NCBI RefSeq assembly: GCF_036320965.1
Contig: NC_092276.1
Span: 5,195,282-5,259,281, forward strand
Length of the DNA: 64,000 bases
DNA from: Panulirus ornatus
Lineage: Eukaryota; Arthropoda; Malacostraca; Decapoda; Palinuridae
Direction: 5' to 3'
Below are positions 24,193-36,434 of the stretch, one piece after another (position 1 is the stretch's first letter; every line of letters begins with the position of its first letter). Below the pieces are notes generated by a model. It was not told the origin of the DNA and made no database searches. It saw nothing but the letters and a program-made list of their open reading frames with translations. A program made the position numbers and the translations under genes.

Positions 24193-24469
24193 GCTATATT
24201 TGGCAGTGTTGAGTGTTGCCTCGTGTTGTCTCGTTGCAACACACGTATATCACTGCTGTTGTGAAGGTTTTCCAGTAGCAATGTCTGGGTTATCAGTGGG
24301 AGGAATGTGTTACCTGTAGTATCCTGAGTGACAGCTGGTTACTAAATGTATATTGTTATGGTTTGGTGATGATGTATATATATACACTGGTATACAATCT
24401 GTTTGCGTAAAGGTATTCCTCTGTTCTGTAATTCTGGAGGTTTACTACATTACTTATACGTTTTAAGCT

Positions 24470-24550
24470 AATATTGCACTAAGTAGACTGAGCACTGTAC
24501 TCTGCGTAATATTGCACTAAGTAGACTGAGAACTGCACTCTGCGTAATAT
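24470..24550. repeat. 38-bp tandem duplication
   Basis: Copies start at aatattgcactaagtagact at 24470 and 24508, with two mismatches seen. Confidence 0.94.
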
Positions 24551-24889
24551 ATTTAATTTTTGTAAGTAGCCATGAGTTTAATCTCCACTTTCCTACGTGC
24601 TATAAATAAATATTTTGATAAATAATAAGAAGACTAAGACTTGATACGACTGATCCAGATTCTATTTATGAATTGAAATACAGTTTTTTGTACAACTTTC
24701 AGCTGACCAGCCACAGTACAGGAATTCTTAAACTATCATTTAAAGGACAAGAGAAAAGAGGGTTTAACCTGAGGAAAAAAAAAAAAGGCAGAATAGGATT
24801 AAGAGATTGAGGCTAGAGTGAAAAGGATTGGAGTGGAGGAGGGAAGAATTGGAGCGTAGAAAAAAATAGAAGGAATGGTGGGGCAAGAT

Positions 24890-24892
<3 letters not shown>
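24551..24892. other. No gene recognised
   Basis: AT-rich, with an A run at 24775-24786. Confidence 0.4.

Positions 24893-24960
<68 letters not shown>
24893..24960. repeat. (GA)n microsatellite
   Basis: About 34 perfect GA units. Confidence 0.98.
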
Positions 24961-24963
<3 letters not shown>

Positions 24964-25200
24964 GTTATGGTTGATATTAAGACGGAAGACGAGCATGTTC
25001 CATGGCTGTATAAGAATAATGTAACTGAATAAGAGAAAGAAGAGCCTCCTGAACGAAGGAAATGAATGAACTGGATATTGCCTTTCGAGAGACTGAAGTA
25101 TGACACGAGGATACAATAGAAAAACCAATCAAGAGGAGCCGTAGAGAAAAACTAAACTAAGGAAAATTCATTCTTTCATTTAGTTCGTAAACTATTGGTT

Positions 25201-25201
<1 letters not shown>

Positions 25202-25279
<78 letters not shown>
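25202..25279. repeat. (TA)n microsatellite
   Basis: About 39 perfect TA units. Confidence 0.98.
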
Positions 25280-25281
<2 letters not shown>

Positions 25282-25349
25282 CCAATATCGTTCGTGAGTT
25301 CGTGGAGAGTTGGCACCGGCCATATTCCATTGTGTGACGGATGACCTGG

Positions 25350-25445
25350 GAAAACGTCATTCCCTTAAGGCCGACACTGCGACCTTTGACCATTTCGGTG
25401 TGACCCTTGAGCGCTACTGTACGACTCATCAGCACACTGGAATGA
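25350..25445 (-). repeat. Dispersed 21-bp repeat family, diverged copy
   Basis: Three consecutive 21-base units (cgacctttgaccatttcggtg, tgacccttgagcgctactgt and so on) match the reverse-complement unit at 4.5 kb. On the minus strand, the flank after the units (tttcccaggtcatccgt) resembles cccccaagtcatacggt at 4861-4877, so more than the unit itself is shared. Confidence 0.7.
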
Positions 25446-25914
25446 ACCATTATGGAATGATTAGATCGAATGATTAACTGCATAATATGAATTATATGAA
25501 CTTATGGAATGAATGATCAAACTGTCTAAAGTCATTTATGAAATGCATCAAATGAATTATGAACCGTCTGTAGTGAAGTAATAACTAAGATATCATCCAT
25601 TATAAACAGTAATGTGTTTACATTGTTTCAGGAAGATAACGTCACTCACTGTAAACAATCCCGTGTTTACAGTATTCAAGGCAGCCAAGTTATCTCTCAG
25701 TGTACATAACGTCTTGTTTACAGTATTGCAGTGAAGCAGGATATCGCTCAGTATAAACACTGTCACATACGTAAACATAAATTTCCTCCGGTATTCCACT
25801 GCTCCAGCAGGAGAGCAGTGATACACTAGATATGATAGATGTATCACAAGAATGACTCTCCTCCCGTAGACAATTTGGAGAAAATCGTTCATTTTAGTGT
25901 CGTTTGTAGATTAT

Positions 25915-25917
<3 letters not shown>
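25446..25917. other. No gene recognised; weak gtttaca-spaced repeat
   Basis: Between 25600 and 25790 the words gtttacagt, taaaca and gtttac recur roughly every 40-55 bases, suggesting a decayed minisatellite. Confidence 0.4.

Positions 25918-25971
<54 letters not shown>
25918..25971. repeat. (GT)n microsatellite
   Basis: About 27 perfect GT units. Confidence 0.98.
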
Positions 25972-25972
<1 letters not shown>

Positions 25973-26643
25973 TGCTTCTTGATTTATGTAGGAAAAACGT
26001 GATAAGCTCTCGTCCCACTGGTAAGGCATCATTACATAGTGGAAACAGAGTGTGGGCGGTTTATTGTTCAAGTGGAGGACGCCATCCTGACATTCTATGT
26101 TGTATACTTAATTTTTGACTTGCAAGTTTTCACGAAGCTTTCTCAGTACAGTATAGATAGGGTAATGATGCCTCTGAACACTGTAACTTATGTCATTGTT
26201 GAGTGGGACATTAGGATGTTATACGACATATCTCAAGTTTGTGACGTGTTTCTTCCCGTCTTCCGCTAAACTTTTGAAGTTTTTACCTTCTCATGGCCCA
26301 CCTAACACCTAAAGCTTGGAGGCCTTCCACTTTTCAAAGAAAAAAAAACGAATGCTCTTTTCCCTTTTTCTTTTCATTTCTTTCCCCTGATATATATTTT
26401 TTGTCATTCAAGCCCCGGCCTTGATAAGAACTTGTGTCCGTGGCTGGGGTCAGCCGTCAACATAAAAAGATACATAGAATTAAAAGTTCCCTCGCTAGTG
26501 TCGCCTTGCCATCTTCTTGTGTCATCACGATTTCCAAGACGCCTCCAGCAACGCGTTGAAAAAAAGTGGCCTTAGGAGGGTGAGGGGTCAGTCCCCTCGC
26601 TCTCCTGATGTATAAATGAATAAATTATATGAATAAATAGATG

Positions 26644-26644
<1 letters not shown>
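25972..26644. other. No gene recognised
   Basis: Unique-looking sequence with an A run at 26338-26348. No exon supported. Confidence 0.4.

Positions 26645-26687
<43 letters not shown>
26645..26687. repeat. (CA)n microsatellite
   Basis: About 21 perfect CA units. Confidence 0.98.
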
Positions 26688-26691
<4 letters not shown>

Positions 26692-27057
26692 ACGAAAACT
26701 CTATAAAGATTAATATGGCTAAAAGTAAGTTATAAAAAGGAATGGCAGTAAAAAGACGAGAGAGAGAAAAGATTAGAGAGAAGGAGAGGGAGCGAGAGAG
26801 AGTAAGTCAGTCACATGGCTTCTCTAAAGTTTCCCTTCACTTGAAAGACCTGTCGGGGAAAATTAATTCTTTTTTATTATTGACTTTTCCCTCTCTCTCT
26901 CTCTCTCCTTCCCCTTTGCTGAGGGACCAAGTTGAGAGCGGATGTGGGATCGTGCTGGGTGAGGCAGGTTGAGGCTGTGTGGTCACACCAGGTTCTCTCA
27001 TGACGTAGTCATTACGTCTAGTGTATGATGTATCTGAGATATTGGATTACTGCAGTG

Positions 27058-27155
27058 CGACGTGCGATCCTTGATCACAACAGTACGATCTTTGAACACG
27101 ACCCTACGATTTCTGAGCACGTCAAAGGTCGTACCGTCTCTCTCAAGTGGTTAAA
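27058..27155. repeat. Dispersed 21-bp repeat family, head-to-head copy
   Basis: Units tacgatctttgaacacgacc and tacgatttctgagcacgtca sit 21 bases apart in the reverse orientation. They are followed at once by ggtcgtaccgtctctctcaa in the forward orientation. The following ctcaagtggttaaa matches ctgaaggggttaaa at the right border of the array at 4.8 kb. Confidence 0.75.
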
Positions 27156-27789
27156 AATGTACTGGACTATTTAGAGCATATGTTAACCTTGGTTGTGTTG
27201 GGACGCTGTCATAAACTGTATTCTGAACAGTGTTAGACAGTGTGTATACGACATTAAGATGTCTTGTTGAGCTATGATATGTAATCCATGACTCTATTAC
27301 TAGCTATCAGTGGCTCTGTTGTAGGTGATCTAAGGCTGTGTTAAGGACTGTGTTTGTGTGTGAATGGTTATTCAAGCGTCCACAGAGTGATGTACATCTT
27401 TGCTTCAAGTTATACAGTAAATCTAAGTTACCCAACAGTCGTGCGGTTGTCCAAGGCTGCTCATGACTTTGCTGAAAAAATATCCAGGAATTAAGGAAGA
27501 TTTTTATATATATACTTAGCTCTCCTCACCTGGGCAGGCTTAGATGTGTGTAGCGTTACCCATAGCTAGGATGAACGTGTGAAATGATTATTTTTGTTAT
27601 AGCAACAGACTGCAAACATAAAAGGGTAAAGGCTCCAGATCTGACAGGCTACAGGCATCAAATCTGTATCTGTTTTGAGTGTAGACACGAGAAAGTCAGC
27701 GTAATATATATGCATGGAAAATATTACATGGTCTAGTACCCTAACGTTCATGCAAAGATAATTCCTTCCTGGTGCGATAGATTGGGTAA
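27156..27789. other. No gene recognised
   Basis: AT-rich unique-looking sequence. Confidence 0.4.
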
Positions 27790-28050
27790 AATATGCTTAT
27801 TGAATCAACTGAGGAGCAGAGATGCTCTCGAAGACATTAGAGGAAGATGTCATGAACATCAGTGACCCACGAATAACCTTCTACTGGCGAAGGTAAGGAA
27901 CTCACTGAGGAAACCCCGTGACTTCGACAAACAACATCTGGCCTGCTTCCTCTTCGAAGGTGTGGCGGACGAGGTTAAGACAGCACAAGACGTAACACAA
28001 GGAGACAGGCAGCAACAACAGGCAACATGATACACCAGTCTCTTAACATG
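27790..28050 (+). mobile_element. CR1/L2-like LINE 3' end (copy 3)
   Basis: Two blocks, frameshifted relative to each other, are readable. MNISDPR at 27852 corresponds to INVRAPR at 13.44 kb. DFDKQHLACFLFEGVADEV at 27920-27976 corresponds to the F-K-x-x-L-D-x-F-L-x-x-V-P-D-x-P block that closes CR1/L2-type reverse transcriptases. The frame then runs on through a Gln-rich tail to a stop near 28027. A stop and a frameshift between the blocks mark it as dead. Confidence 0.6.
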
Positions 28051-28073
28051 GGAGTCTGGAAGGAGACTGAGCC

Positions 28074-28099
28074 GGGGGGGGGGGGGGGGGGGGGGGGGG
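28074..28099. repeat. 26-base poly(G) run
   Basis: Uninterrupted G run. Such runs can form G-quadruplexes and are prone to length error in sequencing, so the exact length is uncertain. Confidence 0.9.
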
Positions 28100-28630
28100 T
28101 TTAGAGGATGACTCCCTTAACCAGCTTAAAGATATACGTAAAGTCAGTTTACAGTGATCCACTTTCACACTGCGTTCACCGGAGGGCCGTTGAAATCAAG
28201 TCCAACCATGTTTTCCACCGTGGTAGCCCCTGTGTCTGGGGATGTATCTACTATAAAATGCCTCTCCCTCTCCCCGAGGCTGGGATACTGCCAGGGGATA
28301 CCTAGCCATACATTACCTCCCATGCTAAACAAGTGGTAATGGGGACATCTCTTATGTATGATGAGAGGTTGGTGGGTGAGGGCGTCCCACCAACCCGCCC
28401 CAGCAGGGGGAGGTAACGGCTGTTGACACAGTTAATAGCATGTTTATATTCCATCTGGCCACATTATCATACGAATATAGTTTATTTAAATACATTCTAA
28501 CTTGGGACGGATGTCGTGGCCGGAGGCTGGCCTGTTACCCTGTTTGTAGTTCAGTCTGTTGGGCCCCTTAGGCCTCCGCTGTGGTTACACAGGCCTAGCA
28601 AATACGCGGATTGGAAAACGTAATGAACAT

Positions 28631-28633
<3 letters not shown>
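28100..28633. other. No gene recognised
   Basis: Unique-looking sequence with short unrecognised frames. Confidence 0.4.

Positions 28634-28720
<87 letters not shown>
28634..28720. repeat. (AT)n microsatellite
   Basis: About 43 perfect AT units. Confidence 0.98.
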
Positions 28721-28722
<2 letters not shown>

Positions 28723-29690
28723 AAGATCCTTGGCTAAACATTGCAGTAGTTCATCTCGGTGTATCAGGTTGAGGTAGAGTGTGGAGCGATAGCGGGACAT
28801 GATGTGTAACACCTGAGCTGAGTGTTATCCCTGTGGTGCGGGTGGACGTGACACTACCACATGCGCTACACTGCCACACCCTGCGTACCCCACCCAACTC
28901 TTCCTCCTCTTCCTCATTTCGTTTCCAGACACACCTCATCATAGTTCCTTCACACTGATCACATCTGTATGACAGAATTCACTCATGCTTCCTCACACAT
29001 CCTCACTACAACTCCTGGAGGCCAGCCACACCTTGCTCACCTGTGCCCCACTACATCATCCACGCTGGGAATATATCAAAGGTCTCCTCATTACACTTAC
29101 CACGTATACCCTTTACACTTCATTCTCTCCCTCCCTCTCTCATGTCTTCCTCCCCTCCAGTTCCCTCACCACTCTCCCTGCCTCTCCCTTACCTTCGTTC
29201 TCCCTTCTCCACCACCATCTCATCTAACCCTCTGTCTCATCCAGTACGCTCTCACTTTCCACACTTCTCACATCTCGCTCACCCAACGAGACCCCTCACC
29301 CACCTTCACCCACTACCATCCGCTAGCACCCACCAGCACTACCCACACCACCACTACTTCCCACACACCCAGCCTCCATCCTTCTACCCAGCCTCTGTTC
29401 CCTCACTCGTCCCCCACCCTAAACGTATTCCCCCCACGCCTTCCCCCACAACTCTTCCCCCCACTTTACCCAACTCTCACCCCTAAAATTTCCAGGGCCG
29501 GGATGAAAAATCGTCAGATGTGGCCTGGAGAAATCCCCTAGAAATTAATTTCATGGCAGAATGCACCTTTCATTGGCAAGACAGTCGTCGCCAGACCAGA
29601 CTCACCCGGGAAATAAAGGGAATTTGTCTTGAGCTTCAATAGCTTAATGCATTATGTGGGAGAACGAACTCGGCCTGATGTATTTGTCCC
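28721..29690. other. C-rich low-complexity sequence, no gene recognised
   Basis: The stretch 28850-29485 is strongly C-rich and G-poor (caccc, ctccc and cacc words), so several plus-strand frames stay open at once, up to 190 codons. Multiple overlapping open frames with Ser/Pro/His/Thr bias point to composition rather than coding. Confidence 0.6.
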
Positions 29691-30260
29691 GTGGAGTGTT
29701 CTTGCTGTGGTTGTTGTAGTTGTCGGTGGTCGGGGATTACTTTATGGCTGTGTGGTTGCTTGTTTTTGGGTGGGATTGTGGTTGTGATTATCGGAAGCTT
29801 CGATCGTTGGCGTTATTTGGTGGTGATTGTGGTATTAGTGATGGTGACAGTGGTGGTGGTGGTGGTGGTGGTGGGGATAATGGTGGTGAGTGTAGAGCTT
29901 TTCTTCAGTAAAGCTGTTGTTGTTGTAGATTTTGTGATGGATAAGATTGTGGTATAGTCATCAGTTGTCGTCATATTGGCTCGGGGTGTTTGCTTGTGAG
30001 TTATTGTGTTTGTTGAGCTTTCGCCTGTATGGTTGTGAGTATGGTTGTATTTTTATGTTTTCTGATTTTTTAGATTTGAAAATGATTTTATTGTTGTGGG
30101 TGCATAGTTTTGAAAATGGCTGTGGTTATAGTTGCTGCTATGGTTGTTTGATTGTAAGAACCACTGTGTATGCTGGTGGTATGATGTGATGTAAGGTTGG
30201 TTGTGGTTCCTTGGATATGAAAATAAATGTGGTCATAGATATTGTGGTTGTTTGGTTGTG
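29691..30260. other. G/T-rich low-complexity sequence with (GGT)n
   Basis: Words such as ttgtggttgt recur throughout, and a (GGT)n run lies at 29849-29873. Frames translate as Val/Gly/Trp/Cys-rich peptides. Confidence 0.6.
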
Positions 30261-30589
30261 AGACTGGTGGATTGGATGTCCCGGCCAGAAGCTTTCATCA
30301 GGGCCACACCTTCAGTGGAAAAAGAAAAAACAGGAAAGAGAAAAAGATAAAGATAGTGTAGGATGTTATCAAGAAAGCTCACTGCAATTATTAGTGAAAT
30401 CTTAGAACCATGTTAGGGGACGGGGAAGTCGTAAGGCGTGTTGGTAACAGTCATATATGTATATGAATGTTTACTTGTATATCGTACATGGACAATAATA
30501 GTATTGTTTGTCTTAGTGAGCATTGCATCATTTAACGCTCATGTTGTTTTATCTATACACTGCGTGTCGAAGAAGACCGTAAACGTTGC

Positions 30590-30825
30590 TTATGATGTGG
30601 CGTAGCGTAGACATAGCATCAACTAGCTTATATGTGGCGTGAATTTAGCATAGAAAAAAAGTCAACTAATGTGTTTGTTCCTGGAATATAACATAGCGTT
30701 ATGAGCGTCATTTGCTTGAATATGATACTGTATTGGATAGGTAAAGCGTCAGTCAGCGTACATATCACGTGAACATGATGCGTCATGTAGCGTAAGTATA
30801 GCGTCAGCTTGCGTACATGTAGCAG
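30590..30825. repeat. Very degenerate repeat (agcgtcagctagcgtacatg type)
   Basis: The words tagcgta, agcgtcag and tgtggcgtgaa recur at 30-45 base spacing. This is probably an old minisatellite, but the period is not clean. Confidence 0.45.
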
Positions 30826-32215
30826 TGACGACCAGGGGGTGGGTCCACCTCGACCCGTGGCAACAGCTGGTTCTGTTGTGGCTCGTCAGAAAGCAACGCC
30901 CACACTGCCACGCCCAGGGGAGTGGGGCTGTAGTCTGGAATAGCCTGACAAACGGACTTTTTTTTCCTTTGAAGGGAGGAGAAGGAGGAGGAGGAGGAGA
31001 AAGGAAGAGGAGGTTAAGAGCATACAGAGAGGGGAAGTGTAGCAAAATGTAAGTGTTTGGCAAGGGAGAAGAGAGAGAAAGAGAGAGAGAGAGAGTATAT
31101 GTCTACAAACGTACAGGTAAAAAGACAAGTTTTCATAGCTGAAAGAGAGAGAAAAGGAGAGAGAAAGAGAGCGAGAGGTGTGAAGGAAGAATAAATCAAT
31201 AAAAAAGAGAGAAAGATAGGTTGATGTTCTCTTGAGAGCCCAAGGTATCTTGAGTGTACACATAAAATGTAGAGACAACAGCTGGAGGATTTGGTGATGG
31301 TGTTGATGTATTCCCTGCAGCAGAGGTTATCGTCCAGGACGCCACTGAGAAGCTTAGGGGACTGGACAACCTGGAAGTCTATGGCGTAAAGTGACTGTAA
31401 GGGTTGAGGCAGGGATAGAAGCGGCGGGCTGATGTGCATAACTACCATCTTGGCCTGGTTATGGTCATGGTGTTTGGCTGTGGTCCAGGTCTGGAGGGCT
31501 GTGTTGTGAACGCTGACACCACCAGTGGTAGAGTCTTCGAGGTACTTCGAGGTAAACATCTGGTAGATACATCCATCAGGACATCATGTTTATGGCTGAG
31601 AAATCACCAGAAACCTACTAGACTTGCCCTGCAAGACACGGGTTAGAGGACTGGAAGGTGGAGATGGCCGTCTCCTGGAAAGCGTACACCCTGACGACGC
31701 TCGCTGTAGCGCCATCAAGGGCGGGTCCATATTCCCCCTCCGATCCATCACACGACACCACCGTTCCATCTATATACCTCTTTTAATCCTCGTTTCCCCC
31801 ACTCCAGTATACACAGGCTAAATCCATGCTTCCCTGAACTTAAGACCAACACTCCACTGATACTTTCCTCATCATAGCAGGTCTCTCCATCATCCTCAGT
31901 CCCCCCCATACCCATATCTCCCTTCACCATAACGTTCTTCACCCTCTCTGCTCCCCCATTTTTTCCCTTTTCCCCTTCTTTCCCTCTCCCCTTGGTAGAT
32001 AGATAGGGGCGACTGGCGCCCGGCCATCGACCAAGGCAGACTGCTATCTCTAATATTTGTTGTCTCTCACTGGCTGCCATAAAGAAAGTCATTCATGTTA
32101 GGCGATGTAGCACAAAACGCCACAGAGATAGAGCGTCGGCGACGGTGTGTCTTTCTTGTCAGAGGATGTCTCAAGTCCGGGGTGGCATCGCTCCCACCAA
32201 CGATGCCGTAGTCTC
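30826..32215. other. No gene recognised; (GA)-rich 31060-31230
   Basis: Contains a T run at 30958-30965 and interrupted (GA)n at 31066-31095 and 31140-31215. A minus-strand frame ending near 31748 begins with the non-repetitive AASERQQILEIAVCLGRWPG and could be a retroelement scrap, but I cannot place it. Confidence 0.35.
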
Positions 32216-32325
32216 CACCACCACCACTACCGACACCACCATCACCACCACCGTTACCACTACCGACACCACCATCACCACCACCGTTACCACTACCGAC
32301 ACCACCACCACCACCAAACCATCGC
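32216..32325. repeat. 33-bp tandem repeat on an ACC-rich background
   Basis: The unit begins accgacaccaccatcaccac and recurs at 32229, 32262 and 32295 inside a longer ACC-rich stretch. Confidence 0.88.
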
Positions 32326-32770
32326 CGCCATTGTCACCATTTAAACAACAACATAACCACTATTATCATCAACAGTAGCGGCATAACTACCACCACCACA
32401 ACAACCACACTACAACCACCATCACCAAACACCAATACCACCTGTCTTTCCTCTTCCTCTTCCTACAGTAGTTGAGACGAGAGATTTGATATTGGAGGTC
32501 GAGCCTCCTCCTTGTCTTCCTCCAAGAGATGAGAAGAAATATCCGATGTTGGAGGCTATGGATTAAACCTCCTTCCCCTCCTCCTCCTTCTCCACCAATA
32601 GACGAGTTGAGAGATCCGCTCTTGGAGGCTGGAGATTGAAGGGACCCTCCACACCGTCCCTCCAGTCGCCGTGTGTTTATCTTGACAATGTTTCGCGTGG
32701 GGAGATGATGGTTTGTTTGAGGCGCTGTTTCTGAACAGCTTCCAGGTCTTAGTCCTCCCCCTCAGCTGGA
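32326..32770. other. No gene recognised; repeated cctcc-rich words
   Basis: Three loosely related blocks containing gagagat, ttggagg and cctcctcc, about 75-85 bases apart between 32460 and 32645, suggest a decayed tandem repeat. Confidence 0.4.

Positions 32771-32840
<70 letters not shown>
32771..32840. repeat. (CA)n microsatellite
   Basis: About 35 perfect CA units. Confidence 0.98.
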
Positions 32841-32842
<2 letters not shown>

Positions 32843-33044
32843 GATTGTTTTTCCTCTTGCGTCGAGCGACTTATTTCGGTGGATTTGATTTTAATGAAGT
32901 TGTTTTCAGGTATGTAGTTAATCATGTGCACGGGACTGATTCCTCCACCAGGACATTGTTGAAGCGAGTCAATAATTCATCATTCTTGAACCCCGCAGAT
33001 CACGACGGCACAACACAAGGCTACGGTTGCCTGGCCTTTGACTT

Positions 33045-33172
33045 GACCCTTAAGGGTCAGATCAAAAGCCGGGGCATTACAGCCGAGGGTTGTACCGTCG
33101 TGTTCGAGGGTCGGACAGTCGTGCTCGAGGGTCGCACTGTCGTGTTCAGGGGTCGTATCTTGGTTCCCAAGA
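33045..33172 (+). repeat. Dispersed 21-bp repeat family, forward copy
   Basis: Units gggttgtaccgtcgtgttcg, gggtcggacagtcgtgctcg and gggtcgcactgtcgtgttca follow one another at exactly 21 bases and share gtaccgtcgtgctc with the array at 4.7 kb. A partial unit precedes them. Confidence 0.8.
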
Positions 33173-33555
33173 GATAGAGGGAACTTCTTTTTATCAGTGG
33201 CTCTGGCTACTTGCGTGGACCGCCCTCACCATTACCATAGCTTATCATCCACTGGTATCAAGGGCTGTTCTCTACCCGTGTAACTCAGTCTGCTACCTAG
33301 CTTTCCTGGTGAAGACGTTGTACACCAGGCTGTTTGACGATGCAGATACCCATTGTTTTTTTTCCTTACCGTGAACAGTCTTTTCCACCTGAGTGATGTA
33401 GTTTTAGTAAACCGTTGTATCTTCCAAGTGAAGATATTTTACAGTGATTTGTTTGTGGAGCGACTCGTTTCCGTCGTCAAGTTTGTTATTACAGTACATT
33501 TCACTGATGAATATTAGTAATAAAGTATCTGTCTTTACCTCAGTTTATTCTTTAG

Positions 33556-33701
33556 GCGTTAAGTCTTCCGACCTCGGCTGCCTACAGACGTACGACTCCG
33601 GGAAATGCGATCTTCCTGGCAATGACGATTCCCCTTCCTGGCCGGACATTCCCAGACGCCCTGCCACCCACCCCTCAGGACTTGACCAGTGTGGACACTG
33701 A
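33556..33701 (+). CDS. Candidate 3'-terminal exon, unrecognised protein
   Basis: A pyrimidine-rich acceptor (ctcagtttattctttag) ends at 33555. The frame GVKSSDLGCLQTYDSGKCDL, continued by a Pro/Asp/Ser-rich stretch, is open to a TGA at 33699-33701. About two-thirds of third codon positions are G or C, above the local AT-rich background. No upstream exon or family was found, and terminal-exon look-alikes are common by chance. Confidence 0.2.
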
Positions 33702-33813
33702 CTGAATCAGCACACCACGACGCACCACCACGAACGTGAAGCAAACAAAAGCCTTCATTTCAGCAGTAAACAATGGGAAGGAGCAGCGACGTATAGGCGT
33801 ACGTGGGAAGAAC

Positions 33814-33935
33814 AGATAACAGAAGACCTGGTGGTTTATGACGAGGTTATCTGTTGGAGGACAGACCATGTGAAGGACAGATAACAAAAGACCTGATGGT
33901 CTCTGACGAGGTTATATGCTTGAGGACAGTAATAG
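33814..33935 (+). repeat. 65-bp dispersed repeat, dimer
   Basis: The core agataacagaagacctggtg, followed by gtttatgacgaggttatctg, starts at 33814, and a second copy starts at 33879. The same unit, again as a dimer with 65-base spacing, is at 54.59 kb, and inverted copies are at 52.17 and 54.94 kb. Confidence 0.88.
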
Positions 33936-35202
33936 GATCCTAAATTTTTACTCTCTCTCTCTCTCGAGATGGTGACAGGAGAGTAAAGTTAAATGAACTC
34001 ACTGCTGAGGAATGCCAGGAAATGATTACCTCAGAAGTAAAATAAACGTTTACCAGACACATACCAGTGGGAAGCATATATACAAGGACTCGGAAATGAG
34101 TTGCAGACCTCAAAAAGCTACAGCTCACTCTGTAAGGAAGGCTGAAACGTCAGTAGAATAGAAATTGACTACTGACCCAAAATGTCATATGAAATTCAGG
34201 GAAAGATAAGAAAAGAAAGGAGCCATTAAATGAAAGAGAAAGAACACTTCTACTTATATGAAAGTTCAGATGAAGATCCTCGAGTACCACTGCATCAATA
34301 GAAAGAAAACGACGGCACGTACACAAATAAGGGTAAGAAGGTCTGCAAAAGTGTCAAAGCAACGGTATACAACAGTCTTCAGTAAGCCAAAAACCATTGC
34401 TGAGTTCGTCACCAAGCCACCCTTCACATTATGACCCACTATTCTGTACCAAGAGCAAGGTTTTGAAAATATATACTTTTACATAAATGCCAAATTCCAT
34501 TGTCGTCAATGTTAAATATCCACTGGATAGAGAAGCTGGACTCTGGTATAATCCCAGGAGGTTATAAACTGACTTCAAGCATCACTCCATAAGAGAGTGA
34601 ATAAAGTACTTAGTTCCACAGACTACTTTCACTTGTCATTCTTGGAAACAATATGGAAAGCTTAGTGGGGAACTTTGTTAACTCACTGCTCATTTATATA
34701 CAAAGTACGAATCAAGAAGCAGGTCGTGGGGTGAAGGCTAGATAGGCCTACATACAGGCAGCGACCTCAAACATTCATACCAAATAAACTACAGTTCATC
34801 TGGGCCTCAGAGCAATCTGATGAGGCAGATAAACCTACAAAATCTACATTATGCTACGTCAGTTGTCCTCAAGCATCTCATTGTACCATTTCTCACTTTC
34901 TTACTTCCTTACTTCATTGTTATCCTTTGTGTTACCCTTGCTGAGGCAATCTTCATTCCTCCGGCACTTCCCCACATCTCAGCACGTGTCTCGACTGCCT
35001 CATTTACGTTGACAGCCAAACCAAGAGCCAGAAGACCTCAGCAAATGCCTCCAGTACAGTCGCCGGGTATACGTCGACACTTGACGGTGTCGAGATGGTC
35101 GCCAGCAAACATATTACCCTGACGAATTTGCCTTTGTGACCCTACTTTGCATACAGGGAATGGCTACCTGGTTTACATAGTTTGATTCAGTGGTACAGTT
35201 TG
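33936..35202. other. No gene recognised
   Basis: A short (CT)n run lies at 33952-33966. The remainder is AT-rich and unique-looking. A frame at 34820-35122 (100 codons) has no recognisable domain. Confidence 0.4.

Positions 35203-35290
<88 letters not shown>
35203..35290. repeat. (TA)n microsatellite
   Basis: About 82 bases of (TA)n, ending with one G interruption. Confidence 0.97.
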
Positions 35291-35865
35291 GAATCAAGTA
35301 GTAGAAGGGGAGCTCAATCAAGATTTTGGTTCATTAATCTAAAAGGGTTGAGAAACCTAAGATACGAAGCTTTTTTGTGCGTGTGTATGTCTGTTCGGGA
35401 CGATGAAACGCAATTTAGGTCATTAATGTGAAACTTACAACGAGGACATAGATCATCTCATGATACATTACAGAGGATAAGACTGATTTATATACCTTAG
35501 GGTCAGGGTCGGCTAACAAGCTATACTTATGGTAGTTAGGAGGCATGAGAATGGCCTATTAAAGGTCCTTCCTCCTTTGTCCATGGTAACATGGTCTCCT
35601 TAACAGGACTCCTTCGCAGTGAAGGCGGGTGTGTGGCTACAAATTAAGGAATGATTATCGGGTTGAAGGAATGGATGCTTATTGAGGACCTGATATGTAC
35701 GACATAGGAGGAGAGGCGGTGCATAGGAGGAAAGGGGGAGATACATAGGCGGACTGGGAGGCACATAGGAGGCATTAGAGGATCGGGAGGGAAGGATTAC
35801 ATAGGAGTGAAGGAGATAGTGTGAACACAAGCCCTGGAGCAAAGTTGATGTGTTACGAATAGGTG

Positions 35866-35869
<4 letters not shown>
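35291..35869. other. No gene recognised; weak cataggagg repeat
   Basis: Between 35700 and 35805 the words cataggagg and acataggcg recur every 20-30 bases. Confidence 0.4.

Positions 35870-35946
<77 letters not shown>
35870..35946. repeat. (GA)n microsatellite
   Basis: About 38 perfect GA units. Confidence 0.98.
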
Positions 35947-35949
<3 letters not shown>

Positions 35950-35988
35950 TGGGATCTTCCGTTGTTCTGTTAGAGACAGGAAGAGTTT

Positions 35989-36243
35989 GTGTTCAGAGTG
36001 AGAGGAGTTAGTTGTGTGGATGAAGGGAAAGACGTGAGCTCGAGTACGGACAGGGGCTCGAGGATGATCTGCTCTCCATACAACTTGGGTTCCGAGGGTC
36101 GACTGCTCGAGTGGGAGCGGGACACCCGAGGGTCACCCTCAGTCGAGGCAGAGGTACAAGGTATTGCTCGTGAGTACGAGGGGCACCATCGCCGTACGGT
36201 TGGCGATATAGAACATTACATGGAAGAACAAAGAAAGGATTAA
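35989..36243 (+). other. 84-codon open frame, unrecognised, possibly repeat-derived
   Basis: The frame is open from 35989 to a TAA at 36241-36243 and reads as a charged, non-repetitive peptide with stretches such as SEGRLLEWERDTRGSPSVEA. Against a gene, the DNA contains cgagggtcgactgctcgag and gtgagtacgaggggcacc, which resemble diverged 21-bp family units, and three CTCGAG sites lie close together. I therefore do not call it a gene. Confidence 0.25.
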
Positions 36244-36364
36244 GAAACGAAAGGAAAATATTGAGAAAAGAAATTTAATCAACAGTATTGTTCGTGTGAA
36301 TGAAGCCCCTTCAGTAATTATTTACACTCGTTCAGCTGTCTAGTTTATATCAAACTTTGTGTAC

Positions 36365-36365
<1 letters not shown>

Positions 36366-36430
<65 letters not shown>
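36366..36430. repeat. (AT)n microsatellite
   Basis: About 32 perfect AT units. Confidence 0.98.

Positions 36431-36434
<4 letters not shown>

Noticed and set aside
28969..29541. 190-codon plus-strand frame rich in Ser, Pro, His and Thr
   Set aside because: All three plus frames stay open in this G-poor stretch, so openness reflects composition. No splice or domain evidence.
30749..31559. Minus-strand frames of 104-181 codons
   Set aside because: Composed largely of Ser/Leu/Phe runs from (GA)-rich sequence, overlapping in several frames, with no domain.
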